Source: Robiginitomaculum sp. (GTDB lineage: Bacteria > Pseudomonadota > Alphaproteobacteria > Caulobacterales > Maricaulaceae). Taken from it: a stretch of DNA of 49,215 nucleotides. The notes beneath the pieces were generated by a model, which saw nothing but the letters and a program-made list of their open reading frames with translations, ran no database searches and was not told where the DNA came from. Below, in pieces: positions 25,291 through 34,700 of the stretch (within the stretch, counting starts at the first letter, position 1; each line of letters opens with the position of its first letter). The DNA lies in NCBI GenBank assembly GCA_021776595.1, contig JAJFFP010000085.1:1-49215 (forward strand), read 5' to 3'. The position numbers were made by a program, and so were the translations under genes.

Positions 25291-26907
25291 CTATGCCGCT
25301 CTTCCGTTTTTAAGGGACATGTGTAAAGGCGAAGGGCGTCCAAAAAGATACCCCTGCCCCTGGTCCACGCCCAGATCAAGCAACATTGCGCTTTGATCTT
25401 CAGTTTCAATGCTCTCGGCTATGGTGCCAATATCAAGATCACGAGCCAGACCAGCCATGGCTTTCAAGAGCATCGCTTCGCGCCGGCGCTTGAGTGCCGT
25501 GCGGATGTAGGCTCCGTCAATTTTGATATAATCTACGGTAAGCGCGCGCAAATACTGAAACGATGCAGCACCCGCCCCAAAATCGTCCAGACACACCTGG
25601 TGTCCAAGTTTTCTAATCTTCTGAATAACCCGGTTGGCCTGTTCAAGATCAGCAATAATTGAAGATTCTGTAATCTCCAGCATTAGATTGGATCTTGGGA
25701 AGTTGACCCTTGTCATTGCACGATACAAATCAGTGATGAATTTCGTCGATGATAACGAACGCCCGGATACATTAACCGCCAGCTTTACAGCAGGGTTTGT
25801 TCCCTCAGTGGAAAGATAATTGATTGCTTGCTTTAGAATGATATCGTCCAGTTCCATGACAATACCGGTTTCCTCCGCAAAACGGATCATCTGGTAAGGC
25901 GATATGTTTTCTTCAAAACGCACTAACACCTCATAATGATGGAGGTCTTTTGTTTTCAAATCTACGATTGGCTGTTGCATGAAAGCCAGTTTGTCTGAAG
26001 CAAGCATGGACCGAAAACGTGTCATGCGCGCGCCAGTCTCTTCCATAAGGACCTCTAGCGAGCGACTAAGTGCCTCCATGCCCGCTTTACCGTTATCCGA
26101 TGTTGAAAACTGATTGACGGCAAAGGCCAGCGCACTGGCTGCATCCTGCTCGCTCATGTCTGATTTTAAAGCAATGGTCCCGGCTTCAACACGAATACCT
26201 TCATGCTCCGGGTCCAATGATTTGGAAAGTGCCTGAATCTTGTCAGTTATGGTTTCCAGCTTTGCTTCACCTGTGTGCAGGATAGCATATTTACCATCCC
26301 CTTGCAGACCAGCAGCATCTGCAAATGATTCTGCCCTGAGCAAGGCACCGGTTTGTCCAAGAAACTCTTCTGCAGCTTCATCTTGTAATCGTGATGCAAA
26401 ATCTTCCTGTCCCTCAAAAGAAAACAGGCTTAATTTGACGTCCTGCCCGGACTTTCTGGCACTTTGCAATGCCTCACGAGCAACCGCCTCAAAACCTTCT
26501 GCCTCAACCAGACCCGTGTGCGCATCTCGTTCAACCGTAGCAATGGCCGGTCCACTCCGCAATTCATAGGAAAAAGTAAAGCAGATCACACCCTCATTTC
26601 CCGGAAAACGACACCCGCTCAGCATAAGCTGGTCCTGACCATTATGCGCATCAATACGAACACATAAAGGGCCAAAACGCTGCCCTGCTTCAACAGTTTT
26701 GATCAAATGCTCTAATAACCCCCGATCGCAAAGTGCAATCAACTCTACAATTGGCCTGCCTGACAAACTGGCCGCATCGGTCACAGAAAGTGGTTGAGCG
26801 GCACCCAGAGCAAATGTGATAATACCATCATTACCCACTTCCAGCAGCAAGTCAGCACTTGCAAAGGCAAATGCCAGAAAACGATTACGCTGTGCCGTTG
26901 GGTTCAT
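25291..26907 (-). CDS. PAS/degenerate GGDEF/EAL protein, probable c-di-GMP phosphodiesterase
   Basis: This 538-residue cytoplasmic protein has a PAS-like N-terminus (about 10-120), a GGDEF-like region (about 128-270) whose active-site motif is decayed to GDGKY (203-207), and an EAL domain (about 300-530). The EAL catalytic residues are present: E326 in YEVLVR, N379, E411 in EITES, D441-D442 in DDFG, K462 and E498. It should therefore cleave cyclic di-GMP, with the dead GGDEF as a possible GTP sensor. The ATG is followed 11 bases after its stop by the receiver gene, so the two are co-transcribed. Confidence 0.9.
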   Translation of the reverse strand: MNPTAQRNRFLAFAFASADLLLEVGNDGIITFALGAAQPLSVTDAASLSGRPIVELIALCDRGLLEHLIKTVEAGQRFGPLCVRIDAHNGQDQLMLSGCRFPGNEGVICFTFSYELRSGPAIATVERDAHTGLVEAEGFEAVAREALQSARKSGQDVKLSLFSFEGQEDFASRLQDEAAEEFLGQTGALLRAESFADAAGLQGDGKYAILHTGEAKLETITDKIQALSKSLDPEHEGIRVEAGTIALKSDMSEQDAASALAFAVNQFSTSDNGKAGMEALSRSLEVLMEETGARMTRFRSMLASDKLAFMQQPIVDLKTKDLHHYEVLVRFEENISPYQMIRFAEETGIVMELDDIILKQAINYLSTEGTNPAVKLAVNVSGRSLSSTKFITDLYRAMTRVNFPRSNLMLEITESSIIADLEQANRVIQKIRKLGHQVCLDDFGAGAASFQYLRALTVDYIKIDGAYIRTALKRRREAMLLKAMAGLARDLDIGTIAESIETEDQSAMLLDLGVDQGQGYLFGRPSPLHMSLKNGRAA

Positions 26908-26975
26908 TTCTGGCTCCTAAACGCGATAAAGTATGAAGCAGGGAAGTTGTTACCTCGTTAAGACGAGCGCCTTAA

Positions 26976-28304
26976 TCAAGCCGCCATAGCGGCCACGCTG
27001 CGCCGCGCCAGCACATCGGCATCCTTATTGCCGGAATATGCTCGTGTAATTTGCACCAAGACCGCAAAATGGGCGCTAAGCTCATCATAATCCATGTCTT
27101 CATGACCAAACATGGCCAGAAGGTCGTCGCTTTGTTCAGCCAAACGGCTTTCCAGTTTCTGTACCACTTTGTCTTTCGCGGCCTGAAACCCGCCTTGCGA
27201 GGCATAAGGCTGAATACTAACAAGAACAGAAACCGCATTTACGGCCGCTTCAACTTTATCCTGGCCGAGTTTTTTAGAAACATCCGGCATGGTTTGCCGA
27301 CCGGTAAGCCGTCCTCTTTTTCTGGGCATAACCTGCTCTATGCACTTTTGAATTCTGCGCATATGTTTGTCCCAGATTTCACCACATTTTGCACGTTGCC
27401 CGGCCAGGCGCTTGCCCCACGGTCCTGATGGGTCCACATCAAACTCACTCAACCACCCTGTCGTTAAATCTATGAAACTTTTCATCGATTTTTTATATAG
27501 AGTTGGGTCACATAACTGCTCTTCAGGCCAAATAAAAGTCTCCAGCCACACATCATTGCGATCCAGCAAAGCATCCCCAACACTTTTTAACTCGGTTTTG
27601 CTCATCACCAGATCATTTGAATGGCCAGTTACTTTTTCAACGGCCCTGAAGACATGAAATGGGTGTAACAGGCAGGATGTCACCAGATATAATAAGTATG
27701 GGGTAATTTCAGGGCTTTGGGTCATCAAATGCTCATTAAATTCCCGTAGAGGAATTAGATGAGAGTCATCCAGACTTTTGATTTGTTCTGGCCACCCACC
27801 AAAAAAACCTTCCAAGGCTTCGGCATGCGGCAAAAGTGAAAACAGAATATCGAGCTGGTATAACTTGCCTTTGCCGAACCTGGCTGCAAGTGACTGCCGA
27901 CCCTCTTTAGTGCCCATCAGTTTCAGATAATTTGAACAGATAGCATCACGCATATCGCCTGCTTCTTCTTTTCCAGACAACCATGCCGTTGCCAGAACAG
28001 GGTCCAGTTCCCGTAAATAATGATCCCATACCTCCTGCAACAAGCCATACTCAATCTGGTCACATCTTTTGGCTTCATTAACAACAAGTGGCTGAACCGT
28101 ATTAAACAGGATTTGCCAGCGATCTTCCTCTATTTCTTTATCTTCCAAAAAGCAGAGTAGGTCGTCATAAGGTAAATCTGACTCCCCATCAGCTTTCGCC
28201 GCTTTAATTGTCATAACCAAATTGGCCCGTTGCGCTTCAGACAACACAGAAAAAAGCGCATGAAGCTGCTCAGACTGATTTGAAGAAAGAGAAATTACAA
28301 CCAC
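26976..28304 (-). CDS. Uncharacterised 442-residue cytoplasmic protein
   Basis: I do not recognise this protein. It has no signal peptide or membrane helix, and is mostly predicted helix with many short charged stretches. The N-terminus (residues 1-60) is acidic with SNQSEQLHALFSVLSEAQRANLV; a basic segment RKRGRLTGRQTMP lies near residue 330. The codon use looks like its neighbours, so it is native rather than recently acquired. It is the first gene of a block that continues with the EAL, receiver and kinase genes after a 68-base gap, which suggests a signalling role, but no catalytic motif is seen. Confidence 0.8.
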   Translation of the reverse strand: MVVISLSSNQSEQLHALFSVLSEAQRANLVMTIKAAKADGESDLPYDDLLCFLEDKEIEEDRWQILFNTVQPLVVNEAKRCDQIEYGLLQEVWDHYLRELDPVLATAWLSGKEEAGDMRDAICSNYLKLMGTKEGRQSLAARFGKGKLYQLDILFSLLPHAEALEGFFGGWPEQIKSLDDSHLIPLREFNEHLMTQSPEITPYLLYLVTSCLLHPFHVFRAVEKVTGHSNDLVMSKTELKSVGDALLDRNDVWLETFIWPEEQLCDPTLYKKSMKSFIDLTTGWLSEFDVDPSGPWGKRLAGQRAKCGEIWDKHMRRIQKCIEQVMPRKRGRLTGRQTMPDVSKKLGQDKVEAAVNAVSVLVSIQPYASQGGFQAAKDKVVQKLESRLAEQSDDLLAMFGHEDMDYDELSAHFAVLVQITRAYSGNKDADVLARRSVAAMAA

Positions 28305-28373
28305 CTTAAATCCCCGATATTTCCTCCATTATGGAGAGAGGATATTAACGCTCAATTTACGATGACGCTGCCT

Positions 28374-29762
28374 TTACTGGGTAGAGCGGTGTGTGGAGGG
28401 TAATTTCAACACGACTTTCAGGCCACCAAGCTCGCTGTTTTCCAGCCAGATTTTACCCCCATACGCCCCCACCAGGTCATTCACGATCGACAAGCCAAGG
28501 CCAGAACCCGGCGCGTTCTCGTCCAATCTCTCTCCTCTTGCCAGAACGGCTTCGCGCTTTTGTTCCGGCAGGCCTGGTCCATTATCTTCGACATGAATTT
28601 CCATCATCGACTGACCAGATGATTGCGCACAAACACGCACCAGACCTTGCGACCATTTACAGGCATTTTCCATCAGATTGCCCAGCATTTCATCCAGATC
28701 CTGTCGCTCTCCACGAAATACAAGGTCCTCCGGGACAGAGGTTTCTATTTTCATACCTTTATCTTTGAACAGCCTTTCCAGCGTTCTTTGCATATCCATG
28801 ACGGCTTCATAAACCGGTGTACGAACGCCTACCACCTGCGCCCTGGCGGCCAGGCTGGCTCTGCGTAGATGATGATCAACCTGTCGGGCCATTCCTCTGG
28901 CCTGACGCTGCACAAGTTTTTCCAAAGAAGACCTTTCCTTTGTCGTTTCATTAAGCAGAACAGAAATTGGTGTTTTGAGAGCGTGGGCCAGATTACCAAC
29001 ATGGGTTCGCGCCCTTTCCACCACCTCTTTATTGTGTCCAAGGAGGTGATTTATCTCTTCTGTGAGCGGCATTAGCTCCGCCGGGTATTCCCCTTCTATT
29101 TTCTCGGCTTCACCTTCTCGCACATGGGCTATCGCTTTTCGTATCTGATAGATGGGTGCAAGTCCGATACGCACCTGGATGATCACTGCTAAGACCAGAC
29201 CCGTTGCAAACAAACCCAATAACCAGGCCACAACCATCCTGAATCTGGCAATCTCCCTGGTGCCGGGCCTGCTATCTGCAGCGGCGGTAATGGCAATAAC
29301 GCTACGCTGATCAGGCAAACGCACCACTCTTGTCAAAGAATGCAATGGCTCATTATCCGGGCCCGAAAATTCTGCTGTGATATTCGACCCGGCTTTGTCG
29401 CGCGCCTCTGAGATGATAGAGTTTGGAACCAATAACTCACTGTCAAAAAGCGATTCCGAGCGCCCAACCTGCTCTTTCTTGCTTTTCTCAGCCAGTGAAG
29501 TGATTTGCCAATACTGACCTGAAAACACCCTCTCAAATCGAGGGTCACCTGGAGTTCTGGTAAGGTAAAACTTACCTTCTGGTGAGACTTCTGCAAAGGC
29601 TGCCAATGATTCTATAACCGCGTTCAGTCTTTCATCGTCTACCCTGTGAACAGAACGACTGTAATGCGTGGTCAACACAAAAGCGCCAGCAATCAGCAAT
29701 GCAGCGGTCCACAAGACTGCCCCGGCTATCAGGCGTGCCGCAAGGGAGTTCTTATACTTCAC
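28374..29762 (-). CDS. PhoQ-like membrane sensor histidine kinase
   Basis: This 462-residue kinase has a membrane helix at about 11-30, a periplasmic sensor region of about 140 residues, a second helix at about 180-200, a HAMP linker, phospho-acceptor H260 in NLAHALKTPIS, and the ATPase boxes NLMENACKWS, DNGPGLPEQK and GSGLGLSIV. The HALKTP form of the H-box is the one of PhoQ-type kinases that respond to divalent cations or envelope conditions. The ATG at 29762 overlaps the end of the regulator gene by 11 bases, so the pair is co-translated. Confidence 0.93.
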   Translation of the reverse strand: MKYKNSLAARLIAGAVLWTAALLIAGAFVLTTHYSRSVHRVDDERLNAVIESLAAFAEVSPEGKFYLTRTPGDPRFERVFSGQYWQITSLAEKSKKEQVGRSESLFDSELLVPNSIISEARDKAGSNITAEFSGPDNEPLHSLTRVVRLPDQRSVIAITAAADSRPGTREIARFRMVVAWLLGLFATGLVLAVIIQVRIGLAPIYQIRKAIAHVREGEAEKIEGEYPAELMPLTEEINHLLGHNKEVVERARTHVGNLAHALKTPISVLLNETTKERSSLEKLVQRQARGMARQVDHHLRRASLAARAQVVGVRTPVYEAVMDMQRTLERLFKDKGMKIETSVPEDLVFRGERQDLDEMLGNLMENACKWSQGLVRVCAQSSGQSMMEIHVEDNGPGLPEQKREAVLARGERLDENAPGSGLGLSIVNDLVGAYGGKIWLENSELGGLKVVLKLPSTHRSTQ

Positions 29763-30432
29763 GGTCTGTCGTAGCCGGGTCTACCAAGCGATACCCAAGG
29801 CCTCTGACCGTTAAAATTCGTTCTGTGCCGATTTTTTTTCGCAGGCGCCCGATAAAGACTTCTATCGTATTGGAATCTCGATCAAAATCCTGATCGTATA
29901 TATGTTCTGTGAGCTCTGATCTGGAAATAACCCGATTGGCGTGGTGTGACAGATAACTCAGCAATCTAAATTCATGAGATGTCAGCTTCACCGGCGCGCC
30001 GCTTATAAATACTCTGGCACCTTTGGTATCAACAGACAGATCCCCAATTTCAATCGTGGACGTGACATGACCCGCAGCCCGGCGCACCAGCGCTCTTAAT
30101 CGAGCCAGCAATTCTTCTGTATGGAAAGGTTTGGTCAGATAATCGTCTGCGCCGGCATCAAAGCCTGCAACTTTTTCACTCCAGCGATCGCGCGCGGTTA
30201 GGATAAGCACCGGAAAGGTCAGCCCGGCCCGACGCCACCGCTCCAAAACCGTGACCCCATCAATTTCAGGTAAACCCAGATCCAGCACAATGGAGTCATA
30301 AGGTTCTGTTTCACCAAGAAACAGCCCTTCTTCGCCATCAAATGCCTTATCAACGACATACCCGGAATCTTCGAGTGCAGAAACAAGCTGGCGGTTTAAA
30401 TCCGGGTCATCTTCTACTACAAGCAATCTCAT
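29752..30432 (-). CDS. OmpR/PhoP-family response regulator
   Basis: This 226-residue regulator has a receiver domain (EDDPDLN, phospho-acceptor D51 in IVLDLGLPEIDG, lysine in TKPFH) and a winged helix (LTSHEFRLLSYL, NTIEVFIGRLRKKIG). The ATG at 30432 begins directly at the receiver; a longer frame to 30507 would overlap the PepSY gene and lacks homology. It lies one base after the PepSY stop (TAGGATG) and overlaps the kinase gene, forming a PepSY-regulator-kinase operon. Confidence 0.95.
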   Translation of the reverse strand: MRLLVVEDDPDLNRQLVSALEDSGYVVDKAFDGEEGLFLGETEPYDSIVLDLGLPEIDGVTVLERWRRAGLTFPVLILTARDRWSEKVAGFDAGADDYLTKPFHTEELLARLRALVRRAAGHVTSTIEIGDLSVDTKGARVFISGAPVKLTSHEFRLLSYLSHHANRVISRSELTEHIYDQDFDRDSNTIEVFIGRLRKKIGTERILTVRGLGYRLVDPATTDREV

Positions 30433-30433
30433 C

Positions 30434-30775
30434 CTAGTTTCCCCTTGAGCCCAATACCCTGCCCGTCCTTGCATCAACACGCACTTCGACCATTCGACCA
30501 TCAACACTCATCATTTTAACAACGTATTCGCGTTGTCCACTGGCCCCTCTTTTAAGGTATGTCGTGCTATGGCGTAGGTCAGGATAGCGCTTTTTTACAA
30601 TACGCAAGGCTTTCCTGGCGCACATAACATCCCCGCTCTTGCAAGCATTTCGCGCCTGCTCACCCGTCAGACGTTGCGCAAAAACGGAGTTGCGGTCATG
30701 CGCCGCAGCAGGTGGTGCCAATAGCGCCGATGCAGTAAAAACCGTCCACAGAAGTATGATGTTTACTAATCTCAT
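30434..30775 (-). CDS. Small exported PepSY-like protein
   Basis: This 113-residue protein has a signal peptide (LVNIILLWTVFTASALLAPPAAA) and a PepSY-like C-terminal half (YVVKMMSVDGRMVEVRVDARTGRVLG). PepSY proteins often inhibit proteases or accompany PhoPQ-type sensors as periplasmic partners. Two cysteines (CKSGDVMC) could form a disulfide. I chose the ATG at 30775 over a TTG three codons earlier. It is the first gene of the regulator/kinase operon. Confidence 0.82.
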   Translation of the reverse strand: MRLVNIILLWTVFTASALLAPPAAAHDRNSVFAQRLTGEQARNACKSGDVMCARKALRIVKKRYPDLRHSTTYLKRGASGQREYVVKMMSVDGRMVEVRVDARTGRVLGSRGN

Positions 30776-30820
30776 AGCCGCCAATATTGCCCATAGGTTC
30801 TGAACCGCGTGTGAACGCGC

Positions 30821-31723
30821 TCATACCCCCAATTCCTTCCTCGGATTGTATTCCACTTTAGGTGTCCAGTCAGCAATATATTTTTTTAGATTAGCATCTA
30901 CTGTCTCTGGTAGGATTATCATCAGCTTTACCAGTAAATCTCCGGCTTTGCCTTTACGAGATTTAACGCCCTTGCCTTTTAAACGTAATACCTTCCCGGA
31001 AGAAGAATTAGGGGGCAAAGTCAAAGTAACACTACCTGATGGGGTGGGCACCGGCACCTTACCACCAATCACAGCTTCTTTAAGCGAAATGGGAAGATCC
31101 AGGTTAATGTTTTGCCCATCCCGTTTATAATATTTATGTGGCCGCACTCTGATTTCCACAATGGCATCGCCGGGAGGCCCACCCCCGGTTCCAGGATTAC
31201 CCTGCCCTCGCAAACGTAACAAATCGCCATCTTTGGTGCCTGGAGGAATGGAAATTTTTAATTGTTTCCCGTCACTCATTCTGACCTGTTTAGAGGTGCC
31301 GTTAATGGCATCCAGAAAATCCACTGGTAAAGTGTAACGGATGTCATCGCCCCGAAAAGCATAGCTCTGGCGCTGTCCTCCGCGAGGATGAGAGCCGAAC
31401 AGATCGGATAGAATATCGGAAATATCTTCAAAACCACCGGGGGCAAATCCGCCTGGAAAGCCATGCGCCTGTCCAGGGAACCCCTGGGCTCCGGTTGGGT
31501 TGCCCGAAGCATCTATCTCGCCGCGATCAAACCGCGCCCGTTCCTCATCATTATTCAATAATGCAAAAGCCGCACTGGCTTCCTTGAAAAGGCCCTCAGC
31601 CTTCTCATCATCCGGACAGACATCCGGATGGTGTTTTTTCGCAAGCGCTCTATAGGCTTTTCGTATTTCATCCTTGCTTGCTGTTTTAGCCACACCAAGG
31701 ACTTTATAAGGATCATTTGCCAT
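30821..31723 (-). CDS. CbpA-like DnaJ co-chaperone without zinc finger
   Basis: This 300-residue J-domain protein starts with the J domain (about 4-65, HPD at 32-34), then a Gly/Phe/Pro-rich linker (AQGFPGQAHGFPGGFAPGGF) and the two DnaJ C-terminal beta domains. The cysteine-rich zinc region of true DnaJ is absent, so it belongs to the CbpA type that stimulates DnaK and binds clients. GGAGAG precedes the ATG. It lies 59 bases downstream of the GTA host-specificity gene on the same strand and could be read through from it. Confidence 0.94.
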   Translation of the reverse strand: MANDPYKVLGVAKTASKDEIRKAYRALAKKHHPDVCPDDEKAEGLFKEASAAFALLNNDEERARFDRGEIDASGNPTGAQGFPGQAHGFPGGFAPGGFEDISDILSDLFGSHPRGGQRQSYAFRGDDIRYTLPVDFLDAINGTSKQVRMSDGKQLKISIPPGTKDGDLLRLRGQGNPGTGGGPPGDAIVEIRVRPHKYYKRDGQNINLDLPISLKEAVIGGKVPVPTPSGSVTLTLPPNSSSGKVLRLKGKGVKSRKGKAGDLLVKLMIILPETVDANLKKYIADWTPKVEYNPRKELGV

Positions 31724-31782
31724 TTTAATCTCTCCAGCACCACATTTAGCGCACTAAGGAGAAGAAAAAAGGGGGGGCATGA

Positions 31783-34700
31783 TTAAATGTAGAGAATTTT
31801 TCGTCTCTCCACTCCCAAAATGTTATTTACAGAGTATTGCGCCACGCCAATATCAAGCATATCTGGCAACCCCATTGGAAACCATGCGTCAAGTTGTGTG
31901 TTGTCATAAACCACTTTGGTTTCCGATACCGTTAATTCACTTAATAGCGCTCCAGAATCATATATCCTAACACGATAGGATGGTATTGGCGTATCAGAGG
32001 GCACATCACCAGGCCCCCAATAATCACCTCCTTTACGCGCCCGACGCACCCAGCTTACTTCAATACCTGATACCAGAGTTTTTGCTTGCAAGTGCACAGG
32101 TGAAGGTATTTTTGCCGCACGGTCTGTATAGATTACCGTAACGGAAGTTTCCCCTAACCCGCCTGGTTCTGCGGTTATAGCGCGCGCCAGAAATTCAACC
32201 GGTATTCCAATCTCATAATCCCGCATGGGAAGAACCTGGCTCGCGCCATTCATCAAAACACAGCGCGCATTGGGGCTAACAGGAAAAGCCAAAGCATCAT
32301 CTGAACCAGCCAGCGCCCTAAGCAAGCCAGACAGGACATATGTGTTTTCAGCACTTAATGAAGCCTGTAGAAACTGTAAGATTTCCCAGTGGCCATTAGC
32401 ATGTTCTATCGCTAATACATTTTTCCCGGCGAGAACCTGTGCTTTGGTGGCGGAAGATAAACTACTCCCGTAAAGCTGCACCGTTAATAATGCGCCATAA
32501 TCCCAACGCCCATAGACCAGGCCTGGAGTCGTAAAACTTAGCACTTCCCCCATAATCGCCGGAGTTTGCAATCGCAAGCGTTCGTCAATAGTAGAACGTT
32601 CTGACAGTATCATTTCTGCGTCCCACGGCTCCGCAAAGGCGGCAACTCTAGGTCCAGACCTTTGCGCCTCGCCGGGTAATAACGGTAAATCCATAATGGC
32701 CAGTGCAGGCGGACCTGGATTAAAAGATGGTTGCTGTGCAAGGCCCGGCCTTGCGCCCGATACGACTGATAAAGACGCAGGACTCTGAGAACGTAATGCC
32801 AAAACACGTTGTCTCGTATCATCCAGTTTTTGCACACGCCAGTTTCTATCCGCATCAAGCGCATTGACACGGATTAAGTCGCCCGGTTCGAGCGCCAGAA
32901 ACGAAGGAGGAAGCGTTGCCTTTGCACTATGTTCGGCCGCACGGGTTCTTGCCAGAATATCGCGGGCACTCTCACTGACAAAGATATGATCAGCCACTAA
33001 AGGCAAGGCAATATCCAGCGTGCGCCGCTTTAGCGCTTCGGTGCCCATAGCACTGGCAGATGCAGGTTGATAATCATCACTTTCGCTGACGAATTGTATG
33101 CGCACCTCAATTGGCAGTGCTTCACGATCAGGGGTCAATAGTGATGATGCTGTCCCTTCGGTTTCCAACACGACTTGATCGGATGTTACCGTAACAACCT
33201 CCCGGCTTTCACCTCTATTCTGAAATTTTAACCCATTAAAACGCTCCAGGATTTCTACCCCGTAGATTTCCAGTATGGCCTCCAATGCCGCTCTGGCTTC
33301 CGTAGGGCCTGTCACAACAAAGCCGGGCACCAAACCTTCCACGGTGGATACATCAACATTATTAATGCCTGCACGAAAACATACATCCTGTATAAGCATA
33401 GCGAGGGAAGACAAGCCCAGCCGACCATTCAGCCAGTGCCCTTTTTCCCAGTTAACGCCATCTGACCAGATTTTTTCCAGCGAAGGAAATTGTGGAAATG
33501 GCCTGGCGTCCCATGTCCATGCCAGTATCTTGCCGTTTTCAATCATAGAGCCGCTAAACTGGTTACTTACGGGGTTATTACCGCTTTCTGGCGACCAGTA
33601 TGAGTAAATCGCATCCAGATAACTGCGTTGCATTAAATCATCGCGTCGCCCACGGGAAAAATACGGCAGGGCACTTTCTGAACTTTTGGCATCGACAAAG
33701 ACATTAGGCTGGTTGGCGCCTTTATCCACGGCCGGACAACCAGTTTCTGTAAACCAGATTGGTTTTGATTGCGCCACCCAGTCAGTTGCGGTAGATGCCT
33801 CCACACTGTTTATGCGATCATAGTGCGGGTTTGACCACCATCCTTGCAAATCCTTATACCGAAACACCCAATCTTTCGAGTAAGCGCCATCTGTTATTGG
33901 CGATCTAAGCTGATTTAAGCGATCATTAGCAGTGGCATAATACCAGTCATATCCTTCGCCGCCCTCAACATTGGATTGCAAATAATTATTTTCATAAATT
34001 GAACGATAAAGACCGGCATCGATATGCTGATTACCCTCGCGCCAATCGCTAAGGGGCGCATACCAGTCAATGCCAATAAAATCAATATTCGCATCGGCCC
34101 ACAGCGGATCCAGATTGAACAGCACATCATTAGAGCCATCCTGAGGATGATAACCAAAATACTCTGTCCAATCCGCTGCGTAGGAAATTTTTGCATTAGG
34201 TAATATTGAGCGTACATCGGCGGCTAATTGTTTCAAATGGATCACGGCTGGAAAATTACCATTGGCATCACGTAAGGACGTTAACGATCGCAGTTCAGAG
34301 CCGATGATAAAGGCGTCAACGCCACCAGCGATCGCGCATAGCTTCGCATAATGTAAAATAAACCGCCTGTAGGACCATTCCGCCGGGCCGGAATAGGCAA
34401 TATTCTGTCCATTAACAGAGAAATCACTGGCCACAGCCTGACCAAAGAACGTATCAATCTGCGCCTTAACATTATCCGTTTTATCTACGGTGCCGGGCTC
34501 ACCAGGGGTTGGATATGAAGTAATACGCCCACGCCAGGGAAATGCCGATTGCTCCGCCGCCCCATAAGGGTCAGGCAGCCCATTTCCCGCAGGAATATCC
34601 ATCAGGATAAAAGGATAGAATACCACCTCCATCTCACGATTATTAAGCGTAGCAATTGCCTGCAATATGGAAACATCTGCGGGCGTTCCCCCAAATAAGG

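Noticed and set aside
26960-26977. TTAA...TTAA pair resembling a CtrA site
   Set aside because: The spacing is 10 bases, not the 7 of a CtrA box, and it lies at the 3' end of the unknown-protein gene, so I do not call it.
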